Shown here: in pieces, positions 18,048-25,792 of the stretch | Numbering within the stretch: position 1 is the first letter of the stretch | How the letters are laid out: each line of letters begins with the position of its first letter | DNA from: Variovorax sp. PAMC28562 | GTDB taxonomy: Bacteria > Pseudomonadota > Gammaproteobacteria > Burkholderiales > Burkholderiaceae_C | Assembly (NCBI RefSeq): GCF_014303735.1 | Contig: NZ_CP060296.1 | Span: 693,501-757,500, forward strand | Length of the DNA: 64,000 nt | Direction: 5' to 3' | The notes under the pieces: generated by a model | Databases searched by the model: none | The model's input: only the letters and a program-made list of their open reading frames with translations | What the model was told of the DNA's origin: nothing | Made by a program: the position numbers and the translations under genes

Positions 18048-18126
18048 GGCAGCCACGTGCCACGTGAACGAATGCACGAATACACAAGCACTGGTCGATT
18101 ATTTGACCCGGCACATGAAAGCGCCC

Positions 18127-18933
18127 TCAAGCCCCGTGGCACTTCTTGAACTTCTTCCCACTCCCACAAGGACACAAATCATTGCGCCCCGGTGTCGCTT
18201 CCTTCCGAATCGTCTCGACCTTCGGCCCCATGCTCTTCCATAGCTGACGCAGGTCGTACACGGCCCAGATGGCTTCGCCGAAGTCGTCGAGCCGTTGCTG
18301 GCTCACGCTCGGCGGGCCGTCTTCGCTGAACATCGACAAGGTCGGTTTGGCGGTGTCGTCTTCGGTCAGAGCAACGATGCTGTGGAGCGCTTCGTCCAGC
18401 ATTTGCGCGGCCTCCTTGTCGCGGGGCGCGGCCCAGTCTTCGGGCCAGTTTTCGACCGCGTACATGAAGCCCAGCGCCCACACTTGCGCGAACGAGGGGA
18501 TCTCCTCGCCTTCGATATCGGTGCGCTCGTCTTCGGGCAACGACGCGATGGCGCCGCGGGTGTCGAGCACTTCGGGTTGCCAGGTGCGGTCGTCATCGAG
18601 CGACTGCACATCGGCATCGAGGCCCTGCTCGATCTCGCGCCAGCGCCGCTTCCAGCGCCAGACGAATTCCATGTGCTGCGCCGCGACGAAGCCGTCGCCC
18701 AGCAGCACCGGCCAATATTCTTCGGTCGGCACCGGACGGCGCGAACACACGAGCGCGGCCATGAAGCCTTCGCAGAATTCCCACTGAGGGATTTCTTCGT
18801 CGGTCTCGCGCATGGCGTCGAGGTCGCCGTCGAGCGCATCGAAGTCGTCGGGGCCGAGCGGTGCGGGGTCGGCGGTGGGTAGTGCAGCGGCTTGGGTTGC
18901 AGGGTCGTTGTCAGGAGCGGGAGGAGTCGTCAT
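18127..18933 (-). CDS. UPF0149/YecA family protein with C-terminal SEC-C zinc motif
   Basis: A 268-residue acidic protein. The N-terminal 30 residues are Pro/Ala-rich. The middle resembles the UPF0149 (YecA) domain (EFCEGFMAALVC, QVWALGFMYAVENW). The C-terminus is a textbook SEC-C motif, RNDLCPCGSGKKFKKCHG, the zinc-binding CxCx8C(H) element also found at the end of SecA. Such proteins may bind SecA partners or ribosomes; the exact role is unknown. The ATG at 18933 is the first plausible start; no strong ribosome binding site is visible. Confidence 0.85.
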   Translation of the reverse strand: MTTPPAPDNDPATQAAALPTADPAPLGPDDFDALDGDLDAMRETDEEIPQWEFCEGFMAALVCSRRPVPTEEYWPVLLGDGFVAAQHMEFVWRWKRRWREIEQGLDADVQSLDDDRTWQPEVLDTRGAIASLPEDERTDIEGEEIPSFAQVWALGFMYAVENWPEDWAAPRDKEAAQMLDEALHSIVALTEDDTAKPTLSMFSEDGPPSVSQQRLDDFGEAIWAVYDLRQLWKSMGPKVETIRKEATPGRNDLCPCGSGKKFKKCHGA

Positions 18934-19053
18934 ATTGCGTCTGTTTGAGCCCTCTATGATGCAGCAGGCAGGCCGCCGGGCACTGGAGAACACACCATCG
19001 CGACACCGATCAACACACCTTTCCCCACCCGCTACATCGCGTTCGCGCTGTGC

Positions 19054-20733
19054 GTGGTCGGCTTGGTCGCAAGCCTGGCGACGGTGCTGTTGTGGCCCTG
19101 GCTCTGGGGCGGATGGGTCGGCGTCGGGGCCTTTGCGGTGCTGAGCGGCACCGGCGTGCACGACCTGCGGCAGACGCGGCACGCCATCCTGCGCAACTAC
19201 CCGGTCATCGGGCACCTGCGCTTTTTACTGGAGTACATCCGACCCGAGATGCGCCAGTACTTCATCGAGAGCGATGCCGAAGCCGCGCCGTTCTCGCGCG
19301 CGCAACGCTCGCTGGTTTACCAGCGCGCCAAGGGCGAGCCCGACAACCGGCCTTTCGGTACGCAGCTCGACGTGACCATCGCCGGCTACGAGTGGATCAA
19401 CCATTCGATGGTGCCGACCAAGCTCGCGAACCACGACTTTCGCATCGTCATCGGCGCCGACTGCGCGCAGCCTTACGACGCCAGCGTGTTCAACATTTCG
19501 GCGATGAGCTTCGGTGCGCTGTCGGCCAACGCGATCCTCGCGCTCAACAAGGGCGCCAAGGCCGGCAACTTCGCGCACGACACGGGTGAAGGCTCGATCT
19601 CGCAACACCATCGCGTGCATGGCGGCGACCTGATCTGGGAGATCGGCTCGGGCTACTTCGGCTGCCGCAACGACGACGGCAGCTTCAGCGAAGAACGCTT
19701 CATCGCCAATGCGCGCGACCCGCAGGTAAAGATGATCGAAGTCAAGCTGAGCCAAGGCGCCAAGCCCGGCCACGGCGGCGTGTTGCCCGGCCCCAAGGTC
19801 ACGGCCGAGATCTCGGCGGCGCGCGGTGTGCCGATCGGTGTGGACTGCATCTCGCCGTCGTCGCACCGCGCCTTCAGCACGCCGGTCGAGATGATGAATT
19901 TCGTCGCCCGGCTGCGTGAGCTGTCGGGCGGCAAGCCGACCGGCTTCAAGTTCTGCCTGGGCCATCCATGGGAATGGTTTGCCATCGTCAAGGCGATGCA
20001 GCAGACCGGCATCACGCCGGACTTCATCGTCGTCGATGGCGCCGAGGGCGGCACCGGGGCGGCACCGGTCGAGTTCAGCGACCACGTCGGCGCGCCGCTG
20101 CAGGAAGGCCTGCTGCTGGTGCACAACACGTTGATTGGCGTCGGCTTGCGCAGCCGCATCAAGATCGGTTGTGCGGGCAAGGTGATCACGGCCTTCGACC
20201 TGGCGCGAATGATGGCGCTGGGCGCCGACTGGTGCAACGCGGGGCGCGGTTTCATGATGGCGCTCGGCTGCATCCAGGCGCAGACCTGCCACACCGGCAA
20301 CTGCCCGACCGGCGTCACCACGCAAGACCCGTTGCGCCAGCAGGCATTGGTGGTGCCGACCAAGGCCGACCGCGTACAAAACTTTCATCGCAGCACGCTG
20401 CATGCGCTGCAGGAGCTGGTGCAGGCCGCGGGGCTCGACCATCCGCAACAGATCACCGCGCACCACATCGTGCGGCGCATTTCCGACACTGAGGTGCGAC
20501 TGTTGAGCAACCTCGTGATGCAGGTGCAACCGGGCGCACTGCTCGGACCGCTCGATGCGCAGCACAACGTGTTTCGCACCTACTGGCCGTTGGCGAACGC
20601 GGCCAGCTTTCAGCCGCTGCTGCCGGCACTGCAGGCCGATGCGCAGAAGCAGCGTGAGGCTGCGGACGTGCAAGCAAGAACACAAACGCAGGCCGAAGGG
20701 CAGGCGACGCAAGAGGTCGCGCTCAGCGCATGA
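19054..20733 (+). CDS. FMN-binding glutamate synthase family protein
   Basis: About 559 residues related to the glutamate synthase FMN/synthase domain but lacking the glutaminase part. An N-terminal membrane segment (LVASLATVLLWPWLWGGWVG) is followed by FNISAMSFGALSANAILALN, GHGGVLPGPKVTAEI, FIVVDGAEGGTGAAPVEF, GCAGKVITAFDLARMMALGA and the iron-sulfur motif CIQAQTCHTGNCPTG. Physiological substrate is unknown for this subfamily. The first standard start in frame is GTG at 19054, which has no ribosome binding site and cuts into the hydrophobic segment. GGAG at 18985 lies eight bases before an in-frame ATC at 18997, which may be the true start. Confidence 0.85.
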   Translation: MVGLVASLATVLLWPWLWGGWVGVGAFAVLSGTGVHDLRQTRHAILRNYPVIGHLRFLLEYIRPEMRQYFIESDAEAAPFSRAQRSLVYQRAKGEPDNRPFGTQLDVTIAGYEWINHSMVPTKLANHDFRIVIGADCAQPYDASVFNISAMSFGALSANAILALNKGAKAGNFAHDTGEGSISQHHRVHGGDLIWEIGSGYFGCRNDDGSFSEERFIANARDPQVKMIEVKLSQGAKPGHGGVLPGPKVTAEISAARGVPIGVDCISPSSHRAFSTPVEMMNFVARLRELSGGKPTGFKFCLGHPWEWFAIVKAMQQTGITPDFIVVDGAEGGTGAAPVEFSDHVGAPLQEGLLLVHNTLIGVGLRSRIKIGCAGKVITAFDLARMMALGADWCNAGRGFMMALGCIQAQTCHTGNCPTGVTTQDPLRQQALVVPTKADRVQNFHRSTLHALQELVQAAGLDHPQQITAHHIVRRISDTEVRLLSNLVMQVQPGALLGPLDAQHNVFRTYWPLANAASFQPLLPALQADAQKQREAADVQARTQTQAEGQATQEVALSA

Positions 20734-21644
20734 ACCCTCCCAAACGCAGCGGCTCCACGCGCATCCAGATGCGCAAAGGCGTGGCCTCGGCGCCCACGCC
20801 ACTCGACGCGCTTCCGCGCGCACCCGCACCGGGCGACTACGCGGAGTTCCTTCGCACGACGCTGCCGCAGCAAGCGAAGAACGTCGTCAGTCACCGGCTC
20901 GGCGCCGAGCGCGTGTGGCTCAAGAAGGCCGGTGCGCGGCACGGCAAGTTGCGCTATCACCTGCTCGCAGCCGTTGCCGGTTTGCTGCGGCTCGACGTGC
21001 TCAAGCCTGTGCCCAACCCCGGCGGCGAGGCAGCCATCGCCATCGAAGGTCGGCGCCTGCGCGAGCTCGGCGCAGCGGGCTTGCGCGTGCCGGCCGTGCT
21101 GGCGCAGCAGCCCGACGGCCTGCTGATGTCGGACCTCGGCGAGAGTGGTCGCAATACCGTCGTGCTACAGGAAAAGCTCGATCACGCTGCCGCCGCCGGC
21201 CCCGCCGCGCTGCTTGCTGTGTGGCGCGAAGGGCTCGACGCCATCGCCATCGTGCACGCGCGCGGCAAGTACCTGAGCCAGGCCTTCGACCGCAACCTGG
21301 TGCAGTGCCCCGACGGTGTCATCGGCTACATCGACTTCGAGGACGACCCAGGCGAAACGCTGCCGCTGGCTGAATGCCAGGCGCGCGACTGGTTGAGCTA
21401 TCTGCACTCGACCGCGATGCTGGTGCGCGCCGCGTCGCCGCAGGCCGCGGCCGATCACTGGCACGCGGTGCTGAAGGCGGCCGACATCGAGGTGCGTGCG
21501 CGGTTGCGGCTGGCAGCGCGGCGCATGCGCTGGTTGCGTCATTTGCCGGCGGGTCGACGCTGGGGGCGGGATACGCAGCGGGTGCGGGCTGTCGCACGGT
21601 TGCTGTCGCGCTGGCATGGCAAGGGTGATGTGCTGGGGGACTGA
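20730..21644 (+). CDS. Kinase-fold protein (Kdo/WaaP/BUD32-like), function unknown
   Basis: A 304-residue protein with a degenerate protein-kinase-like layout. VWLKKAGARHGKLRYHLL resembles the nucleotide-binding lobe with its Lys; EAAIAIEGRRLRELGAAG fits helix C; the catalytic region reads VHARGKYLSQAFDRNLVQ and the metal motif is YIDFEDDPGE in place of DFG. This pattern resembles small-molecule and lipopolysaccharide kinases more than Ser/Thr kinases. The ATG overlaps the stop of the glutamate-synthase-like gene (ATGA), so the two are coupled. Substrate is unknown. Confidence 0.7.
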   Translation: MNPPKRSGSTRIQMRKGVASAPTPLDALPRAPAPGDYAEFLRTTLPQQAKNVVSHRLGAERVWLKKAGARHGKLRYHLLAAVAGLLRLDVLKPVPNPGGEAAIAIEGRRLRELGAAGLRVPAVLAQQPDGLLMSDLGESGRNTVVLQEKLDHAAAAGPAALLAVWREGLDAIAIVHARGKYLSQAFDRNLVQCPDGVIGYIDFEDDPGETLPLAECQARDWLSYLHSTAMLVRAASPQAAADHWHAVLKAADIEVRARLRLAARRMRWLRHLPAGRRWGRDTQRVRAVARLLSRWHGKGDVLGD

Positions 21645-21652
21645 CGCGCTGA

Positions 21653-22057
21653 CTAAAGCGCCATCTCGACACCCAGCGCGGCCAATCTCTTGCGCAATGC
21701 CTGCACCGCGCCATCCTTGCTCAGCAGCTTCGCCCCATGCGCCACGGCCAAATCGATGAATATCTGGTCGTCGGGGTCCTTGCAGGTCAGGCCTGCTTTT
21801 TCTGCCGGGGGCACGGTTCGCGTGAGGCGGTCGAAGGCGGCGATGACGTCGCCAGCACTCCTTTCATAAAAAGCGAGCCGCGGCGCGATCTTCGGATAGC
21901 CCAGCACGCGCACGAGTTCGACGCGCATGGCCTCCGTCGCGATCCAGGTTCGCGCCCCGGCTTCTAGCTCGGCGCGCAAGGGTTGCACAACCACGTCGTT
22001 GAACACGAAGATGTCGAGAACGATGTTGGTGTCGAGAACGATAGGCGCCGAAATCAT
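21653..22057 (-). CDS. PIN-domain protein, putative toxin component
   Basis: A 134-residue PIN-fold protein of the type often annotated as a toxin-antitoxin nuclease (COG1569-like). Acidic metal ligands are visible: VLDTNIVLD with Asp9, an Arg/Glu-containing helix (AMRVELVRVL) and CKDPDDQIFIDLAVAHGA with further Asp residues. PIN proteins cut RNA with magnesium. No antitoxin gene is adjacent, as both flanking genes are on the other strand. It may be a solitary member or have lost its partner. Confidence 0.8.
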   Translation of the reverse strand: MISAPIVLDTNIVLDIFVFNDVVVQPLRAELEAGARTWIATEAMRVELVRVLGYPKIAPRLAFYERSAGDVIAAFDRLTRTVPPAEKAGLTCKDPDDQIFIDLAVAHGAKLLSKDGAVQALRKRLAALGVEMAL

Positions 22058-22114
22058 CGGGGAAGTCTAGGCGCCGCCACACGGCTGCAAAAGACCTGAC
22101 CGACAATCCCTTTC

Positions 22115-22654
22115 ATGAACACCGCACTGCTCGTGATCGACGTCCAACAAGGCCTGTGCGAGGGCGAGCATGCTCCCTTCGAATCGCCGCAAGTTATCGA
22201 CCGGATCAACCGGGTTTCGGACAAGGCGCGCGCCGCCGGCGCCTTCGTGATCTTCGTGCAGCACGAGTCCGGCTCGGGCTACCTCGAACACGGCACTCCC
22301 GCCTGGCAACTGGCCGATGGACTCACGGTAGCGCCGACCGACCTGCGCGTTCGAAAGACGTCCGCGGACTCGTTCCACAAGACCGATCTGCAAGCTGTCT
22401 TGAAGGCGCACGACGTCGAAGACCTCATCGTTTGCGGCATGCACACCGAGTTTTGCGTCGACACGACCATCCGGCGCGCGCTGGCTTTGGGCTACCCGGT
22501 GGTGCTGGTGTCCGACGCACACACGACCGAAGGCAATGCCGGCCTGTCGCCGCAACAAGTCATCCGGCACCACAACGACACCCTCACCAACATCAGCAGC
22601 TTCGGGCCGCTCGTGACAGCAGTGTCGACGGACGATTTACGCATCGGCACCTGA
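22115..22654 (+). CDS. Isochorismatase-like cysteine hydrolase
   Basis: A 179-residue member of the isochorismatase/nicotinamidase superfamily. The catalytic triad is complete: Asp9 in LLVIDVQQGL, Lys81 in RVRKTSADSF, and Cys114 in GMHTEFCVDTT; the cis-peptide region CGMHTE is also present. The family hydrolyses amides or vinyl ethers, and the substrate here cannot be told. It is divergent from the PIN gene with 57 bases between starts. Confidence 0.9.
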   Translation: MNTALLVIDVQQGLCEGEHAPFESPQVIDRINRVSDKARAAGAFVIFVQHESGSGYLEHGTPAWQLADGLTVAPTDLRVRKTSADSFHKTDLQAVLKAHDVEDLIVCGMHTEFCVDTTIRRALALGYPVVLVSDAHTTEGNAGLSPQQVIRHHNDTLTNISSFGPLVTAVSTDDLRIGT

Positions 22655-22678
22655 CGCGTTCCGGTGCCTCGAGGTGGC

Positions 22679-23968
22679 TCAGGTCACCGGCACTTTCGGC
22701 GTACGTGCCGAGCCCTTGACCATGTCGAACTTGAACAGACGGCACTCGATCGGCCCATTCCACATCGGCACGCGGCGCGACTCTTTGAGGCGCATGCGCT
22801 TGGGCAACTGCAGGTCGGGCGTAAGCACCCAGCCGGTCCAGCCGGCGTAGTTCTTTTTCCAGTGGCTGGCGAGCTGCGGGAAGAAGTCGCCGCTGGCATC
22901 GCCGCCTTCGGTCTGCGCCGACTCGCGTGCGCCGAATCGTGCGGTGTTGGCTGCGCTGTCCGCGCCTGCGATGCCACCGACTTCGATGCGCTCGCCATAT
23001 GGAGGATTCACGACCATGACGCCTCCAGTGGTGCCAACGTCAACTGGCGGCATGCGCTGCAACGCGTCACCGCCACGGAACTCGATGCGGTCGGCCACGC
23101 CAGCGCGTTCGGCATTGCGCTCGGCGAAATCGACCATGCGGTGCGCCACGTCGGAGCCGAAGATGTTGGCCGGCCCCGGCTCGTGCGAAGCGCCGGCCTC
23201 TTCGGCCGCAGCCTTGATCGCCGCCCACACGTGCGGCTGAAACGCCAGCAATTTCTCGAAGCCGAACGACCGCAGCCATCCTGCCGGAATGCCTGACTGG
23301 ATCTGCGCCGCCTCGATGGCGATCGTGCCGCTGCCGCAGCAGGGGTCGTACAGCGGTTGGGCTGCGACCTCGCCCGTTTCGGGGTTCCACCAGCCGCTGG
23401 CGGCCAGCATGGCGGCGGCCAGAGTTTCCTTCAGCGGCGCATCTCCGGTGTCTTGTCGCCAGCCGCGCTTGAACAGCGGCTCGCCGCTGGTGTCGATGTA
23501 GAGCGTGCAGTCGTCGGTGGTCAGATGCGCGAAGACGCGGCAGTCGGGCCAATGCGTTTCGATGCTCGGCCGCACGCCGCCGGCCTTGGCGCGAAAGCGG
23601 TCGGCGATCGCGTCCTTGATGCGCAGCGTCGCGAAGTTCAGGCTTTGCAGCGGACTGTGCTGCGCCGTGGTCTCGATCTTGAAGGTCTGCTTCGGCGTGA
23701 ACCAGATCTCCCACGCCACGCCGCTGGCAATGGCGTAGAGATCGTTCTCGCTGCGGTACGGCGCGTGCGCCAGCTCGATGAGCACGCGTTGCGCCAGGCG
23801 GCTGTGCAGGTTGAGCTTGAGGGCGTCGCGCCACTCGGCCCGCACCCGCACGCCGCCCCGCAGTGTCAGCAGGTCTTGGCCGACACGGCCGGTCAGCGCA
23901 TGGACTTCCTGCGCCAGGAGTTCCTCGACGCCGGCGGCGCAAGGCAAAAAGAGAGAGAGATCGTTCAC
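22679..23968 (-). CDS. THUMP-domain class I SAM-dependent RNA methyltransferase (RlmL-type)
   Basis: A 429-residue protein with an N-terminal ferredoxin-like/THUMP region (residues about 1-160) and a C-terminal Rossmann methyltransferase. DPCCGSGTIAIEAAQIQSG binds S-adenosylmethionine, NIFGSDVAHRMVDFAERNA follows, and the amino-methylation motif VVNPPYGER is present. This matches the RlmL part of the 23S rRNA guanine-N2 methyltransferases without the RlmK half. It is divergent from the hybrid kinase with only 24 bases between start codons. Confidence 0.88.
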   Translation of the reverse strand: MNDLSLFLPCAAGVEELLAQEVHALTGRVGQDLLTLRGGVRVRAEWRDALKLNLHSRLAQRVLIELAHAPYRSENDLYAIASGVAWEIWFTPKQTFKIETTAQHSPLQSLNFATLRIKDAIADRFRAKAGGVRPSIETHWPDCRVFAHLTTDDCTLYIDTSGEPLFKRGWRQDTGDAPLKETLAAAMLAASGWWNPETGEVAAQPLYDPCCGSGTIAIEAAQIQSGIPAGWLRSFGFEKLLAFQPHVWAAIKAAAEEAGASHEPGPANIFGSDVAHRMVDFAERNAERAGVADRIEFRGGDALQRMPPVDVGTTGGVMVVNPPYGERIEVGGIAGADSAANTARFGARESAQTEGGDASGDFFPQLASHWKKNYAGWTGWVLTPDLQLPKRMRLKESRRVPMWNGPIECRLFKFDMVKGSARTPKVPVT

Positions 23969-23992
23969 CCGCCCACTATAGTTGCCGTGCTC

Positions 23993-25783
23993 ATGAGTTC
24001 CCCGTCCGCCCCCGCGTCGCCCTCATCACAGGCCGCTCCGTCGCCGGCCGTGCGCTTTGCAGTGCAGTGCGAAGTGCTGCGCCTGAGTGCCCAGCCCACC
24101 GGACCGATGCTGGCCGTGCAGTTCCTGCTGGACTGCGGCGTGGCCGCCCTTTTCGCCTGGCAATACTCGTTGCCGCACGCGCTGGCCTGGATCGCCATGA
24201 TCGCGGCCAGCACTGCGTGGCGCGGCTTCTTTCCGCAGGTGCTGCCCAGTCCGCTGACGCCCGAGAACCTGCAGCCTGCGCTCCGCCTGCACACTTTTCG
24301 TATCGCAGTGCACGAGGCCGCGCACGGTGCCGCCGGCGTACTGTTGTTCAGTCCGACCGACCCGGTGGTGCAACTGCTGCTGGCCGTCGTCATCATGGCG
24401 ATGACGTTGTCGTCGGCGTTCTCGGTGTCGTATCACACGCCCGCGATGCAACTCGCCATTTCGCTGTTGCTGGTGCCCATGATCGTGATGAGCCTCACCT
24501 ACGGCCAGCCGGTGATGGTGACGGCGGCCGTCCTCGGCATCGGCCTGCTTGCGATGGTCTGGAAGCTGGTGTCGGAGCGCTCGCGCCAGCTCGAAGAAAA
24601 CATCAGCCTGCGCCACAACGAGAGCGCGCTGCGCGTGCAGGCGCTGGCTGGCCTGCGCGCGTCGGAACAGGCGCAGGCCGAGCGTCTCCGGTTCTTTTCA
24701 GCCGCCAACCACGACCTGCGGCAGCCGGTGATGGCTATGGGCCTGCAGGCCGAAGTGCTGCGGCAGCAACTGCGCGTCGGCGAAAGCGCCGCCGTGGTGC
24801 AAGGCTCCGTCGATGCGCTGTCACGGGCACAGCAGGCGCTCGAAGGCTTGACCAACCAGCTGCTCGAAATCGGTCGCATCGAGGCCGCTGCCGACCCGTT
24901 CACGTTGACCGCGGTCGCCCTCGCACCGCTGCTGAACGAGTTCGCACGGCAGGCCGGCAGCGGCCGGGTGCGGGTGCGTTGCCCGGCCGAAGCCATCGTG
25001 TGGACCGACACGGTGGCGCTGCGCCGCATCGTCGCCAATCTGGTCGACAACGCTGTCAAGTTCGCACCCAATGGCCGCGTGTTGCTGGCCTGTCGGCGCC
25101 GGCCGGGCGGCTGGCGCATCGAGGTGCGCGACAGCGGCATCGGCATTGCGCACGAAGCGCAGGAGCGGGTGTTCGGCGACTTCGAGCAGGTCGGGAACGT
25201 GGAGCGCAATCTACAGCGTGGGCACGGCCTGGGGCTGGCCATCGTGCGGCGCCTGGCGATGCGGCTGGGGGTCCAGATCACGCTGCGGTCGCTGCCGGGA
25301 CGCGGCTCGGTGTTCGGCTTCACGCTGCCATCGGCCCCTCGCGATGGGCACCCCGACCTCACGGCACGCGCCGCGACCGCGGCGGCGACCAGCACCGCTG
25401 CGCTCGACGCCATGCCGCTCGCGCCCGGCTTGGCGGTGCTGGTGGTCGAAGACAACGCCGTGGTGGCCGACAGCCTCGCGGCCCTGCTGCGCCAATGGCA
25501 GGCGCTGCCACGCATCTACGAGAGCGCGGCCGAGGCGCTGGCGCTCGCCGACCTGCAGGCCATCGACGTCGCGCTGTGCGACATCCGCTTGCCGGGCAAG
25601 CTCGACGGCATCGACCTGGCGCGACGCCTGCAACTGCAAAAGCCGTCGCTCACGATCGCGCTGATCTCGGCCGATATCGATGAAGCGACGCTGCACCTGG
25701 CCCGCGAGCGTGGCTGGCATGCGTTGCGCAAGCCGGTGCAGCCGGCAGAGCTGCGCGGGATTTTGTTGCAGGCGCGGCGGTAA
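23993..25783 (+). CDS. Membrane hybrid sensor histidine kinase/response regulator
   Basis: A 596-residue protein. Residues about 30-190 form several membrane segments, then a short coiled linker leads to a HisKA domain with His240 in FFSAANHDLRQPVMAMGLQ. The ATPase domain has NLVDNAVKFAP, DSGIGIAHEAQERVF and GHGLGLAIVRRLAMRLG. A C-terminal receiver (VLVVEDNAVVADSLAALLR) has phospho-acceptor Asp530 in ALCDIRLPGKLDG and LRKPVQPAEL. No output regulator is adjacent. It converges on rpoN with nine bases between. ATG at 23993 is the first start after the divergent methyltransferase start. Confidence 0.9.
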   Translation: MSSPSAPASPSSQAAPSPAVRFAVQCEVLRLSAQPTGPMLAVQFLLDCGVAALFAWQYSLPHALAWIAMIAASTAWRGFFPQVLPSPLTPENLQPALRLHTFRIAVHEAAHGAAGVLLFSPTDPVVQLLLAVVIMAMTLSSAFSVSYHTPAMQLAISLLLVPMIVMSLTYGQPVMVTAAVLGIGLLAMVWKLVSERSRQLEENISLRHNESALRVQALAGLRASEQAQAERLRFFSAANHDLRQPVMAMGLQAEVLRQQLRVGESAAVVQGSVDALSRAQQALEGLTNQLLEIGRIEAAADPFTLTAVALAPLLNEFARQAGSGRVRVRCPAEAIVWTDTVALRRIVANLVDNAVKFAPNGRVLLACRRRPGGWRIEVRDSGIGIAHEAQERVFGDFEQVGNVERNLQRGHGLGLAIVRRLAMRLGVQITLRSLPGRGSVFGFTLPSAPRDGHPDLTARAATAAATSTAALDAMPLAPGLAVLVVEDNAVVADSLAALLRQWQALPRIYESAAEALALADLQAIDVALCDIRLPGKLDGIDLARRLQLQKPSLTIALISADIDEATLHLARERGWHALRKPVQPAELRGILLQARR

Positions 25784-25792
25784 ACCGACGCC

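Noticed and set aside
18054..18066. CRP site before vgrG from the TGTGA/TCACA half-sites
   Set aside because: The half-sites are two bases apart, whereas CRP sites need six.
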